Source: Lactobacillus helsingborgensis
GTDB lineage: Bacteria > Bacillota > Bacilli > Lactobacillales > Lactobacillaceae
NCBI RefSeq assembly: GCF_000970855.1
Contig: NZ_KQ034046.1
Coordinates: 241,567-305,566 of the forward strand
Direction of reading: 5' to 3'
DNA: 64,000 nucleotides
In this document: one piece after another, positions 16,737 through 26,006 of the stretch
Layout of the letters: each line of letters starts with the position of its first letter
Position numbering within the stretch: the first letter of the stretch is position 1
Notes under the pieces: model-generated
Told to the model about the DNA's origin: nothing
Databases searched by the model: none
Seen by the model: only the letters and a program-made list of their open reading frames with translations
Translations under genes and position numbers: made by a program

Positions 16737-17519
16737 ATGGCACACTTATTACAGGTTGAACATGTAGTGCGCAAATTTGGCGGATTGACTGCAGTTAATG
16801 ACGTTTCACTTCATTTAGATAAGCATGAACTAGTTGCCTTGATTGGACCTAATGGTGCGGGCAAGACCACTTTATTTAATTTGTTAACTGGTATGGTGCA
16901 GGTAACAAGCGGCAAAATCAATTTACAAGTTAATAATCAAAATTATGACTTAACCCATAAAAGTGCTGTTCAAATTGCTGACTTGGGCTTATCCAGAACT
17001 TTTCAGAATATTCGGTTATTTAAAAACTTGTCTGTCATGGATAACGTTTTGACTGCGATGACCAATGAGTACCAAGAAGGCTTTTTAACCACTGTCTTTC
17101 GTTTGCCCCGTTATTATAAAACTGAGAAGGACATGAAAGAAGCGGCACAAAAACTACTAGCAATTTTTGATTTAACTGAAAACGAAAATACTCTTGCTAA
17201 AAACTTGCCCTATGGTACACAAAGACGGTTAGAAATTGTCCGTGCTTTAGCTACACAACCGCAAATTCTTTTCTTAGACGAACCTGCTGCCGGTATGAAC
17301 CCCGAAGAAACAGCTGACTTAACCAATCTTATCAAATACATTCAAAAAGAATTTCAAATTACCGTTCTACTAATAGAACATGACATGTCTTTAGTAATGA
17401 ATTTAGCAGAACGAATTTATGTTCTAGATCAAGGAGAAATGCTTGCTACTGGCAGTCCAGAAGAAGTTAAAGCAAATCCTAAAGTGATTGAAGCATATCT
17501 AGGAGAGGGTGAAGACTAG
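16737..17519 (+). CDS. livG: Branched-chain amino acid ABC transporter ATP-binding protein (LivG)
   Basis: A 260-residue ATPase: Walker A GPNGAGKTT, Q-loop region SRTFQNIRLF, signature replaced by LPYGTQRRLEI as usual in LivG, Walker B ILFLDEPAAGMNP, H-loop IEHDMSLVM. Adjacent to livF, its dimer partner; the two stop and start codons abut. Confidence 0.92.
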   Translation: MAHLLQVEHVVRKFGGLTAVNDVSLHLDKHELVALIGPNGAGKTTLFNLLTGMVQVTSGKINLQVNNQNYDLTHKSAVQIADLGLSRTFQNIRLFKNLSVMDNVLTAMTNEYQEGFLTTVFRLPRYYKTEKDMKEAAQKLLAIFDLTENENTLAKNLPYGTQRRLEIVRALATQPQILFLDEPAAGMNPEETADLTNLIKYIQKEFQITVLLIEHDMSLVMNLAERIYVLDQGEMLATGSPEEVKANPKVIEAYLGEGED

Positions 17520-18230
17520 ATGGCTATGTTAGAAGTACGAGATTTGTCTGTTAACTATGGTGTCATTCAAGCAGTTAAAAACGTCAGTTTTGAAATTAAT
17601 CAAGGTGAAATAGTAACTTTAATCGGAGCTAATGGTGCCGGCAAATCAACTATTGTCAAGACAATTTCAGGATTGCTCAAGCCTAAGAGCGGTCAGATTT
17701 TATATCTTGGTAAAGAAATTGAACATAAAAGTGCCCCGCAAATCGTCAGCGCCGGCATTTCACAAGTTGCAGAAGGCAGACATATTTTTGCAGGGATGAC
17801 AGTAATGGAAAATCTGCAAATGGGAGCCTTTCTCCAAAAAAATCATGAAGTAACTGCAAAGACTTATCAGGAAATCTTCAAACGATTCCCTATTTTGCAA
17901 AAAAGGCGTCACCAAGATGCCGCCACGCTGTCTGGTGGTGAGCAGCAAATGCTGGCAATGGGTCGTGCCTTAATGGCAAAGCCCAAATTGCTGTTATTAG
18001 ATGAACCCTCAATGGGGCTTTCGCCTTTATATATTCAGGAAATTTTTAAAATCATTAAAGAATTGAATGAAAAGGGCACGACTATTTTATTGATTGAACA
18101 AAATGCTAAACAGGCATTATCAATTGCCGATCGGGGGTATGTGCTTGCAACTGGAGTAGTGCAATTAAGCGGCACTGGTAAAGAACTATTAGTTAATCCG
18201 GAAGTCCAAAAGGTCTATTTTGGTGGTTAA
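17520..18230 (+). CDS. livF: Branched-chain amino acid ABC transporter ATP-binding protein (LivF)
   Basis: A 236-residue ATPase: Walker A GANGAGKST, signature LSGGEQQMLAMGRAL, Walker B LLLLDEPSMGLSP, H-loop IEQNAKQAL (Q in place of H, normal in LivF). Last gene of the operon, followed by a terminator. Confidence 0.92.
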   Translation: MAMLEVRDLSVNYGVIQAVKNVSFEINQGEIVTLIGANGAGKSTIVKTISGLLKPKSGQILYLGKEIEHKSAPQIVSAGISQVAEGRHIFAGMTVMENLQMGAFLQKNHEVTAKTYQEIFKRFPILQKRRHQDAATLSGGEQQMLAMGRALMAKPKLLLLDEPSMGLSPLYIQEIFKIIKELNEKGTTILLIEQNAKQALSIADRGYVLATGVVQLSGTGKELLVNPEVQKVYFGG

Positions 18231-18297
18231 TAGATAGTATCTTTTTAAGTAAAAAATTTTAAATACAATCTTAGGTCAAAAATAAACTAAACTACAT

Positions 18298-18340
18298 TAA
18301 AAGGCTAACTTTTATAATTATAAAAGTTAGCCTTTTTAGT
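18298..18340. terminator. Terminator after livF
   Basis: AAAAGGCTAACTTTTATAA with TTATAAAAGTTAGCCTTTTT: near-perfect stem with flanking A and T runs; also serves the minus-strand methyltransferase gene. Confidence 0.85.
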
Positions 18341-18354
18341 GAATTTAAGCGGGT

Positions 18355-19212
18355 TTATGATAATTTTTGCGCAACTACTGAAAACTCAAGCGGAAATTGT
18401 GGTGAATCAGGGGGAAGAACCCAGCCCTCATCTTCTTTACTATAGATTAATGATGGCAAAGCTTTCCAATCAGTAACTTTTTCCTCACCAACTTGTTTAA
18501 TGGTTAGGCCCGCAGCAATCAATGAATTAATAATTTCAGCAAAATCATGGGCCCAATTATGATTAGTCTGGTGCTTAATTTTACCAGCAGAATTAGGCGT
18601 ATACGAAGCATCTGACTGATAGGTAACTTCAGTGCCGCTAAAATAATCTTGAATAATTTCCAATCCCGCGTTGTCTAAAGCAAATAATATTGGATGACTG
18701 TCCCTAATCATAAAAGTGCCACCGACCGCTAACAGTCGCGCAATAGAGTTTGCCCATGATTTAAGGTCAGGAAGCCATGTAATAGTACCAGCACTAGTGA
18801 CAATTAAGTCAAATTGACCTAATTTTTCAGGCATGGCTGCGGCCGCAAAACGAGCATCGCCTTCGACATAAGTAATTGGTGTTTTAGCTTGTTTAGCTAG
18901 ATTACGCGCATATTTCAAAGCCGTAGGTGAAAAATCCAACCCATAAACGTCTTTAGCTCCCAGACGGGCCCAGCTGAGTGTATCGTCACCAATGTGACAC
19001 TGCAAATGCAGTAGGCGCTTGTTTTTAACAGAATTGGCAGGTAAAAAGGGCTTTAATACTGCTAAGTCATGTTTCACTGTAGTAGTGATAGCCTCGGGGT
19101 TCTGGGCAAATTCAGACAGATTGCCATAACCGCCATGGGCATGAACATCAGCCCGATCGTTCCAATTGTTCAAATTATCTGTAATTGCAGAGTAGTCATC
19201 CTGAGACTGCAT
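18355..19212 (-). CDS. SAM-dependent methyltransferase (class I)
   Basis: A 285-residue soluble protein. Motif I appears as LLHLQCHIGDDTLSWARLGA followed by the acidic end of strand 2 in VYGLDFSPTALKYA; motif II-like FDLIVTSAGTITWLPDL. The length and C-terminal half resemble the UbiE/Mtf type of small-molecule methyltransferases, substrate unknown. ATG 19212 (MQSQDDYS) follows CTAGGAGGAG; a longer reading would overlap the upstream gene by 29 bases. Likely cotranscribed with the phosphatase gene that ends at 19241. Confidence 0.8.
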   Translation of the reverse strand: MQSQDDYSAITDNLNNWNDRADVHAHGGYGNLSEFAQNPEAITTTVKHDLAVLKPFLPANSVKNKRLLHLQCHIGDDTLSWARLGAKDVYGLDFSPTALKYARNLAKQAKTPITYVEGDARFAAAAMPEKLGQFDLIVTSAGTITWLPDLKSWANSIARLLAVGGTFMIRDSHPILFALDNAGLEIIQDYFSGTEVTYQSDASYTPNSAGKIKHQTNHNWAHDFAEIINSLIAAGLTIKQVGEEKVTDWKALPSLIYSKEDEGWVLPPDSPQFPLEFSVVAQKLS

Positions 19213-19240
19213 AAGTTCTCCTCCTAGTTGCAGGAAAATA

Positions 19241-19885
19241 TCATATTTTTGTGTTGTTGTATGAAACAACTTTCATTTTTTGTTCAGTCATATTCATAAC
19301 TGTTACAGAAGCATTGCGTGGATCTTCGGTAATAGCAAAATCACCATAACGATCTGCAATACTGCGGATAGTAAAACCATGAGTTACAAGTAAAATGTTT
19401 TCGGCACCATCTAATTGGCTAATTAATTTAAAGCCTTTATCAAGTCTTTGCCAATATTCTTGCGCGTTTTCCGCGTCATGAAATGGGTCTGCATCTTTAA
19501 TCCAGTTCTTAATGGTGTCAATTGGTTCATTTTTAAATAAGTCACTGTGGTTCTGGTAGCCGTGAGGACCGCCAATCATTTGCCAAGCAGCGTCAATATC
19601 CATACCTTCAAAGTAGCCGTAAAAGTGTTCACGGAAAAAAGGCGTCGCAATATGCTGAATTTCATCATGATTAACATTGTGCTTAACAATGATGTCGCAG
19701 GTATCACTAGCTCTTTTCACATCACTTGATAAAGCAATATCAAAAGGAATATCTTTTAAAATTTCACCAGCTTGATCAGCGCCGGCTATTCCTTTGTCTG
19801 TCAAAGGTGTGTCACACCAACCCTGCATTTTGTGGTAACGGTTAATGTAAGTTTGACCATGACGAACAATGTATATTCTTTTCAT
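19241..19885 (-). CDS. Histidine phosphatase family protein (phosphoglycerate mutase-like)
   Basis: A 214-residue protein with the catalytic IVRHGQTYINR at the N-terminus, the LSSDVKRASDT block near 55 and a second catalytic histidine in LLVTHGFTIRS near 165. It hydrolyses small phosphorylated metabolites; the substrate cannot be told. ATG follows GGAGGAGAAA on the minus strand. A second member of the family is at 44077. Confidence 0.88.
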   Translation of the reverse strand: MKRIYIVRHGQTYINRYHKMQGWCDTPLTDKGIAGADQAGEILKDIPFDIALSSDVKRASDTCDIIVKHNVNHDEIQHIATPFFREHFYGYFEGMDIDAAWQMIGGPHGYQNHSDLFKNEPIDTIKNWIKDADPFHDAENAQEYWQRLDKGFKLISQLDGAENILLVTHGFTIRSIADRYGDFAITEDPRNASVTVMNMTEQKMKVVSYNNTKI

Positions 19886-19909
19886 TTTCTCCTCCGCACT
19901 TCTAAAAAT

Positions 19910-20557
19910 TTATTCGTGATATAGTTTCTCTACTCGGTCAATATCGATAGGCTCAATAGGGTAAAGTGAGCCCGTTGGGTACATCACAGACACACCGTTA
20001 TTATGCTTAAGTCCAATTGCATGCCCTAGTTCATGTTCTACAGTATTGAGAATACGTTCGTAGGTATAATTATACGGTGAAAAGTTCTGTAAATAATAAA
20101 TGTTTAATCTGGTAACGGCAGAATACATAATTCCAGTCTTCACGTAGTAATGAAAAGTGGTGTAACCAGCATAGTTGGTGTTGGGACTATAAACTTGTTC
20201 AACAACAATATTGGCTTTTTTCCTACTGCTTGCTTTGGTAAAAGTAAAGGCATCGGTCTTGTTCCATGCCTCAATCGCATCGTTTGTAGCAGAAATAAGT
20301 TCCTGATTGTCTTCAAGATCAATATAGACCGATGCCTTAGGTTTTTTCCACCGCCAAGATGTGGCGACAGCAGCTGCTTTTTTCTTCTTGGCTTTTTTAC
20401 TTTTCTTGGCTTTCTTCTTAGCTTTTTTGGCATAAATGACTTGAGAAGACCACACAGATGATGAATTATCTGTAATTGCTGGTAAATTACTTCCAATTGT
20501 TAAAACAACTATTAATGCACAAGCCAGTTTAGCTAAGAAATGGCGCATATTTTTCAT
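19910..20557 (-). CDS. Secreted matrixin-like zinc metalloprotease
   Basis: About 215 residues: a signal peptide (FLAKLACALIVVLTIGSNLPAI), a very basic run of Lys/Ala (KKAKKKAKKSKKAKKKK), then a small M10-type catalytic domain. The zinc site is HELGHAIGLKH near the C-terminus, followed by the Met-turn VSVMYP. Strongly basic spacer may bind wall polymers. Start taken as ATG 20557; ATG 20548 or 20584 are possible, none has an ideal ribosome site. Single gene upstream of the phosphatase. Substrate unknown; a wall or surface protein is plausible. Confidence 0.75.
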   Translation of the reverse strand: MKNMRHFLAKLACALIVVLTIGSNLPAITDNSSSVWSSQVIYAKKAKKKAKKSKKAKKKKAAAVATSWRWKKPKASVYIDLEDNQELISATNDAIEAWNKTDAFTFTKASSRKKANIVVEQVYSPNTNYAGYTTFHYYVKTGIMYSAVTRLNIYYLQNFSPYNYTYERILNTVEHELGHAIGLKHNNGVSVMYPTGSLYPIEPIDIDRVEKLYHE

Positions 20558-20762
20558 GCCTTGATCAACTCCGTTACCTTTCATTATATAAGAAAAATAG
20601 TAAAAGTATCATATTTTACCAACTTTATTACTTAAAATTATAGTTATTAATTGCTCAACTTTCATAAATTTTTTCCTTTTTGTAAAAATAGTTAATAGGT
20701 TTTAATATAAACCGATTTCATGGTAAAATAGTATGCAAGTTTTGAAAAAAATAGGTGAGTTT

Positions 20763-23057
20763 ATGACAAAAGCGATGAATGATAAAGAATTCGAACAAAA
20801 ACATCTCGACCAGATTTTGAAAATGATCAGAGCAAAGAAAGCCGAGCTGTCTTCGTCAATTAGATCCGCTGAAGGCGAGGCCCAAGATCTTAATTCACAC
20901 TTTTTTGATGACGTAAAATTGGATTATGACGGTTATTCAACCTCAATGGAAACTGCACTGTCTATTCATCAGCAACAACAACTACTTGATGAACGGCAAA
21001 ATGCCTGGCAACATGCAGCCAAACAGCTAAGTACAGTGCAAAAACTAGAGCAAAAACCGTATTTTGCCAGAGTTGATTTTAAAGAAAATGGTGAAAAGCC
21101 GGAGACTATTTATATTGGTCTGGGTTCCTTTGCTGATAAAAATAATCATTTTCTGATTTACGACTGGCGGGCACCAATTTCGTCGATATACTATGATGGT
21201 AAGATTGGCAAAGTTTCCTATATGTCGCCAGAAGGTGAGATTACCGTTGACATGACCAAAAAGCGGCAGTTCATGATTGAAGACGGCAAAATCACTAATA
21301 TGTTTGATACTAATGAATCCATTGGTGACCAAATGCTGCTGGAAGTGTTAGGCGAAAAATCCAGCACACAGATGAAGTCGATTGTCACGACAATTCAACG
21401 CGAGCAAAATAAAATCATCAGAAATACCAGTGCTGATCTGCTCTTTGTACAAGGTGCTGCCGGCTCAGGTAAAACCTCTGCTATATTGCAGCGTATTGCC
21501 TACTTGCTTTACCGCTACCGTGGCAACTTAACCAGCAGTGACGTGATTATGTTTAGTCCCAACCAGTTATTTAACGATTATATTAAAAACGTTTTGCCTG
21601 AAATGGGCGAGCAAAACATGGTGCAAATGACTTATTGGCAGTTTGTGGCTAGAAGGCTGCCGGGAATGACCGTGGAAAACTTATTTGATCAATTTGAAGA
21701 TAGCGCTGCTGATTCCGCCATTAGTCAGTTTAAAGACTCTACCAATTTTTTCAATTTACTGCACCATTATGCTAAACACCTTAATAAGCGCGGCTTAATT
21801 TTTAAAAATATTTATTTCCGTAATAAAAAACGACCATTTTTTACCAAAGAAAAAATTAGTGAACTCTATTATTCCTTTAACGATAATTACAATTTAAGCA
21901 ACAGAATTGATGCTACAAGAGAGGAATTAATTAAGTCTCTTAACCGCAAGATTAATGGTGAAACTAAGAAGGCTTGGGTGTCTGACGCTATCCAAAACCT
22001 GAGCCAAGAACAGTTGAATGCTCTTTATGATCATCCTGACCAAGAATTTGAATCTGAAGAAAAAGAAGAAAAGTTCCTTAGTCGTAAAATCGTTGTGAAA
22101 GCACTAGATAAGGTTTTCCAACAAATTAGACGCAATAATTTTATCAACATGCGGGCGCAGTACCTGAATTTTCTCCGTGCAGTTCCTAAAATGACTGATT
22201 TAGCTAAATGGCAAATTACAGTGGAGGATTGGGAAAAGCATGTTGCAGAGGTTAAACAAAGCTTTATGCGGCATTACATTCACATGAGTGATGTTTCCGC
22301 CTATTTATACCTCTATGACCTAATTACCGGGCGTCATGTTGATTATGAAATGCGGTATGCGTTTATTGATGAAATTCAGGACTACACTCCGTTTCAACTT
22401 TGTTATCTGAAATATAATTTCCCGCGTGCCAAATTCACAATGTTGGGAGACTTGAACCAAGCTATTTTTACTAAAGATGAAAGTAGAAGTTTGCTTAAGC
22501 AGATTAGCGGTTTATTTGATCCTGAAAAAACAGATGTCGTTCAGTTGACAAAGTCCTACCGGTCGACTGAGCAATTGACTAATTTTACCAAGCAAATTTT
22601 ACGGCAAGGTGAAAAAATTGAATCTTTTAACCGGCAAGGGCCTAAACCGGCACTTTGGGGACGCTCCACTAATGCAGCGGCTGTAGCAGTGCTGGAAAAA
22701 GTTTTAGCCCAAAATAATGAAGGTAAAATGACAACGGCTGTTATTACCAAAGATTTAGCCAGTGCGAAGATTGTTGCACAAAAACTGAAAGATGATAAGG
22801 TGAAGGCCACATTGATTGCCAGCGCCAATCAGCGGTTAGTCGACGGCACACTGGTTATTCCGTCATATTTAGCTAAAGGACTTGAATTTGATGCTGTTAT
22901 CATGTGGGCAGCTTCAAAAGATAATTATCATCGTGTTGATGAAACGCAATTAGTATATACAATAACTTCCCGTGCGATGTACAAGCTTGACATTATTTAC
23001 ACTAATGAAAAGAGTCCGCTGCTCGAGGTAGACCGGGAAAGTTATGTAGAAAAATAG
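20763..23057 (+). CDS. helD: UvrD-like helicase, RNA polymerase recycling factor HelD
   Basis: A 764-residue superfamily 1 ATPase. N-terminal antiparallel coiled coil (about 1-110, many Gln/Glu/Lys) that in HelD reaches into RNA polymerase; Walker A GAAGSGKTSAIL near 235; Walker B FIDEIQDYTPFQ near 545; C-terminal motifs LTKSYRST and ITSRAMYKL. HelD frees stalled polymerase from DNA using ATP. ATG 20763 is chosen because AGGTGAG lies just before it. The gnat gene follows after 8 bases. Confidence 0.88.
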   Translation: MTKAMNDKEFEQKHLDQILKMIRAKKAELSSSIRSAEGEAQDLNSHFFDDVKLDYDGYSTSMETALSIHQQQQLLDERQNAWQHAAKQLSTVQKLEQKPYFARVDFKENGEKPETIYIGLGSFADKNNHFLIYDWRAPISSIYYDGKIGKVSYMSPEGEITVDMTKKRQFMIEDGKITNMFDTNESIGDQMLLEVLGEKSSTQMKSIVTTIQREQNKIIRNTSADLLFVQGAAGSGKTSAILQRIAYLLYRYRGNLTSSDVIMFSPNQLFNDYIKNVLPEMGEQNMVQMTYWQFVARRLPGMTVENLFDQFEDSAADSAISQFKDSTNFFNLLHHYAKHLNKRGLIFKNIYFRNKKRPFFTKEKISELYYSFNDNYNLSNRIDATREELIKSLNRKINGETKKAWVSDAIQNLSQEQLNALYDHPDQEFESEEKEEKFLSRKIVVKALDKVFQQIRRNNFINMRAQYLNFLRAVPKMTDLAKWQITVEDWEKHVAEVKQSFMRHYIHMSDVSAYLYLYDLITGRHVDYEMRYAFIDEIQDYTPFQLCYLKYNFPRAKFTMLGDLNQAIFTKDESRSLLKQISGLFDPEKTDVVQLTKSYRSTEQLTNFTKQILRQGEKIESFNRQGPKPALWGRSTNAAAVAVLEKVLAQNNEGKMTTAVITKDLASAKIVAQKLKDDKVKATLIASANQRLVDGTLVIPSYLAKGLEFDAVIMWAASKDNYHRVDETQLVYTITSRAMYKLDIIYTNEKSPLLEVDRESYVEK

Positions 23058-23065
23058 GCGATTCT

Positions 23066-23515
23066 ATGACTAACACTGAAAAATTTACATTCAAACCAAT
23101 TGCGCAAATGACCGGGCGGGAAATGTTTTGTGTTGCCCGTTTAAGGATTGATACGTTTGTAACTGAACAGAAGATCACGGTACCGGAACTTGATGATCAG
23201 GATCTAGATGCTATTCAAGTTTATTTGCTAAATAAAGAAGAAACTGCCGCTTTAGCTGTTTGTCGTATTTTTCCAGAAAATGGCAAGTGGATGTTAGGCA
23301 GAGTAGCGGTTGCTGCAGCAGCCCGCGGGCAAAAGCTGGGGACCAAAATGATGGCGCAAGTTGATGGATATTTGCGTAATCAAGGCGCTAACCGGCTGTA
23401 TTGCCATGCACAATGGCAGGCCAAGCCCTTTTATGACTTTTTAGGCTATAAAACAAAAGGAGAACCCTTTGTAGAAGCCGACATTAAGCATGTCATGATG
23501 TATAAAGATTTATAA
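23066..23515 (+). CDS. GNAT family N-acetyltransferase (ElaA-like)
   Basis: A 149-residue protein; the acetyl-CoA binding loop is RVAVAAAARGQKLGTKMM near 85-100, preceded by RIDTFVTEQ and LDDQDLDAIQVYL which resemble ElaA-type acetyltransferases. Eight bases downstream of helD and probably cotranscribed. Substrate unknown. Confidence 0.85.
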   Translation: MTNTEKFTFKPIAQMTGREMFCVARLRIDTFVTEQKITVPELDDQDLDAIQVYLLNKEETAALAVCRIFPENGKWMLGRVAVAAAARGQKLGTKMMAQVDGYLRNQGANRLYCHAQWQAKPFYDFLGYKTKGEPFVEADIKHVMMYKDL

Positions 23516-23520
23516 CAAAA

Positions 23521-23554
23521 TAACTTGCACTATAATTGTGCAAGTTTTTGTTTA
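23521..23554. terminator. Terminator between the GNAT and SGNH genes
   Basis: AACTTGCAC, loop TATAATT, GTGCAAGTTTTTG. The minus-strand SGNH gene ends inside it. Confidence 0.7.
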
Positions 23555-24102
23555 ATTGCTGCAGCTACAAGATTAATTAAAATTTCGTTACCTAAAGCGG
23601 TAAAGTGCTGCCCATCTTCTTGATAATATGAAGATAGATTTGCCAATTGGCTAAAATGCGCAATCAAATTAATAAAAGGAATATTATTTTTAGAGGCACA
23701 ATCTGCAGCAATCTGATTATAAGTTTCCATGTCCTTTAGAGTGTAATATTGCATGATATCCTTGTTATTAGGGTCTTGATAAGACGGACCTGTAATAATC
23801 ATGCGGGAAGCGCCAATATTTTGAACCATGTGATTAAGGTTGGCAGCATAATTACTGCTGCTGATGCCCCAACTATTTGACATGTCATTTGTGCCATATT
23901 CAAGCACTACTATATCTGCCTCCTCAGGGATTAGATTTAACCTCTGTATTCCCACAGTAGTTGTTGCCCCACTTAAAGATAAATTGATAATCTGCGCGTT
24001 ATCCCCAAGTTTTTTCTGCACACCGCTGGTTATTACATTGGTATCACGCCCAGCACGATAGCCGTTGAATAAAGAGTCACCAAAGAGAACTATTTTTTTC
24101 AT
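23530..24102 (-). CDS. SGNH/GDSL-type hydrolase
   Basis: A 190-residue cytoplasmic esterase-like protein without a signal peptide. The four SGNH blocks are visible: FGDSLFNGY (Ser10 nucleophile), LSGATTT, EYGTNDMS and the catalytic pair in DGQHFTALGN. ATG follows AGAAAGGTGC. It probably removes acyl or acetyl groups from lipids or sugars. Single gene, convergent with the GNAT gene. Confidence 0.85.
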   Translation of the reverse strand: MKKIVLFGDSLFNGYRAGRDTNVITSGVQKKLGDNAQIINLSLSGATTTVGIQRLNLIPEEADIVVLEYGTNDMSNSWGISSSNYAANLNHMVQNIGASRMIITGPSYQDPNNKDIMQYYTLKDMETYNQIAADCASKNNIPFINLIAHFSQLANLSSYYQEDGQHFTALGNEILINLVAAAIKQKLAQL

Positions 24103-24192
24103 AGAAGCACCTTTCTTTTAGCTAGCAAATTAACTTGATGAGTGGTATTAATTTACTTTATATATTAAAACAAAAACTTAAGGAAGATTAAG

Positions 24193-25107
24193 ATGAAGAA
24201 CTATTTACAGTTTAACAGGGAACAATGGCAGTCTTTTTCTACTGCTGCACCAGTCAAAATCACTGATACGGAGCTAGCACAGATTAAATCGGTGGGGGAT
24301 ATTATTAACTTAACTGATGTACAAGAAATTTATAGCAGTTTGGTTAAATACCTTTTTTTAATTTACCAAGAAAAATTGTCTTTACAACAAAAGCAAAGTG
24401 AATTTTTGCACCAAAAAGTAGCTGCTGCGCCCTTTATTATTGGCATCTCCGGTTCAGTAGCGGTGGGTAAATCTACTACTGCCAGATTGTTAAAGGTCTT
24501 ATTAAGCCGTACTTATCCTGACTTAAAAGTTCATTTGATGACCACGGATGGTTTTATTTATTCAAATCAAGAATTAAAAAGGCGTAATTTACTTGAGCGC
24601 AAAGGTTTTCCTGAAAGCTATAACATGAACTTGCTTACCAATTTTTTGCAGGATGTATTAAGTGGGAAAAAAGATATTGTCTACCCGCTTTATTCACAGG
24701 AACTGAGCGATATAGTACCAGGGAAATACGGACATGTGCGCCAACCTGACATTTTAATAATTGAGGGTATTAATACGCTACAGCTGCCCACCAATGGTCA
24801 AATAGTGACCAGTGATTTTTTTGATTTTTCTATTTATATTGATGCACCTGAGGATCTGATTGAAAAATGGTTTATGCAGCGTTTTGTCAGGTTACTGGAC
24901 TTAAACAAAGATAATCCACATAACTTTTATTATGAAATGGCAAATGATCCAAGGGATGCGGCTTTACAGTTTGCGCAAGAAACTTGGCAAATGGTAAATT
25001 TGGTTAATTTACGAGAATATATCGCCCCTACTAAACAACGGGCAAGTTTAATTTTGCATAAGACGGCAGGACATGTGATTGACCAAATATATTTAAAGCA
25101 AATATAA
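24193..25107 (+). CDS. coaA: Type I pantothenate kinase
   Basis: A 304-residue enzyme for the first step of coenzyme A synthesis. ATP site GISGSVAVGKSTTAR near 93-107; further family blocks MTTDGFIYSNQELKRRNLLERKGFPESYN and ILIIEGINTLQ, cited in part: positions about 120-150 and 190-200. Length is that of the CoaA family. Monocistronic; ATG after TAAGGAAGATTAAG. Confidence 0.93.
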   Translation: MKNYLQFNREQWQSFSTAAPVKITDTELAQIKSVGDIINLTDVQEIYSSLVKYLFLIYQEKLSLQQKQSEFLHQKVAAAPFIIGISGSVAVGKSTTARLLKVLLSRTYPDLKVHLMTTDGFIYSNQELKRRNLLERKGFPESYNMNLLTNFLQDVLSGKKDIVYPLYSQELSDIVPGKYGHVRQPDILIIEGINTLQLPTNGQIVTSDFFDFSIYIDAPEDLIEKWFMQRFVRLLDLNKDNPHNFYYEMANDPRDAALQFAQETWQMVNLVNLREYIAPTKQRASLILHKTAGHVIDQIYLKQI

Positions 25108-25236
25108 CAGCTTAACGGCACCAAAGTCTATTGTGCTCAAGTGTTAGACAAAGAGTCAGCATCAATGTCGCAATTTGCTTTTTTACTAGCTAGAACGTAA
25201 ACTTTTTCAAAAATAAAAATGCTTGATTTTAAGGTG

Positions 25237-25263
25237 TTGGTAAAGACTAAATTTTGCTATACT
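25237..25263 (+). promoter_or_regulatory. Weak promoter upstream of efp
   Basis: TTGGTA (25237-25242) and TATACT (25258-25263) with a short 15-base spacer. The start would be near 25270, at the ATG of the small frame 25271-25345. Confidence 0.35.
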
Positions 25264-25270
25264 AATCATT

Positions 25271-25345
25271 ATGAATGAGATTTATTTACTATTAATAAAA
25301 AAATTTGCTTTGCCTCCAGCGTGGTTTCCTCTGAATATCAATTAG
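25271..25345 (+). CDS. Possible Pro-Pro leader peptide before efp (24 aa)
   Basis: Reads MNEIYLLLIKKFALPPAWFP then LNIN, stop, 31 bases before the efp start codon. It holds one Pro-Pro pair, the kind of site whose stalling EF-P relieves. It has no Shine-Dalgarno site and would be nearly leaderless, so it may be a chance frame. Confidence 0.25.
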   Translation: MNEIYLLLIKKFALPPAWFPLNIN

Positions 25346-25376
25346 TTTATAAATAGATTTAAAGGAGTAAAAAATA

Positions 25377-25946
25377 ATGCAAGCAATTAACTTAAAAAAA
25401 GGTATGGTTTTCAGTCAAGACGGCAAATTGATTCGGGTTTTGAAAGCTAATCACCATAAACCCGGAAAGGGCAACACTGTTATGCAAATGGATTTGCGTA
25501 ATGTGGAAAGTGGTGCTGTTGTTCATAAAACTATGCGTCCAACCGAAAAGGTTGATTTAGTAGAAATTACTAAGAAGAATGCCCAATATCTCTATAATGA
25601 AGGTGATATTTATACCTTTATGGATACAGAAACTTATGAGCAATATGAAGTAGCAAGCGATCAATTAGGTGATGATAAGCTTTACTTAATGCCTAACATT
25701 GAAGTGCAATTGGAATTTGCTAATGACCACAAATTGCTCGGAGTTGAGTTGCCGGCAACTGTGACCATGAAAGTTACTCATACTGAACCGGGAATTAAGG
25801 GTGCAACTGTCACTGGCTCTGGCAAACCGGCTACTATGGAAACTGGTTTGGTTGTGCAAGTTCCTGACTTTATCAAAGAAGGAGAGGAACTAGTCATCAA
25901 TACCTCTGAAGGTGTCTACAAGTCAAGAGCAGATAGTGCTAAGTAG
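25377..25946 (+). CDS. efp: Elongation factor P
   Basis: A 189-residue three-domain factor that enters the E site and speeds peptide bond formation at polyproline. The tip loop that carries the modified lysine reads HHKPGKGNTVMQ near residues 28-38, and the C-terminal signature IKGATVTGSGKPATMETG near 140-157 matches the family. ATG 25377 (MQAINLKKGM) after AAAGGAG. Monocistronic with a terminator. Confidence 0.95.
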   Translation: MQAINLKKGMVFSQDGKLIRVLKANHHKPGKGNTVMQMDLRNVESGAVVHKTMRPTEKVDLVEITKKNAQYLYNEGDIYTFMDTETYEQYEVASDQLGDDKLYLMPNIEVQLEFANDHKLLGVELPATVTMKVTHTEPGIKGATVTGSGKPATMETGLVVQVPDFIKEGEELVINTSEGVYKSRADSAK

Positions 25947-25968
25947 CTCTGTCATTAACTGAATAATA

Positions 25969-26005
25969 AAAGGACGTAATTTTTACAATTACGTCTTTTT
26001 TTCTG
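25969..26005. terminator. Terminator after efp
   Basis: AAAAGGACGTAATT, loop, AATTACGTCTTTTTTT; also fits the minus-strand rpiR gene. Confidence 0.85.
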
Positions 26006-26006
26006 G

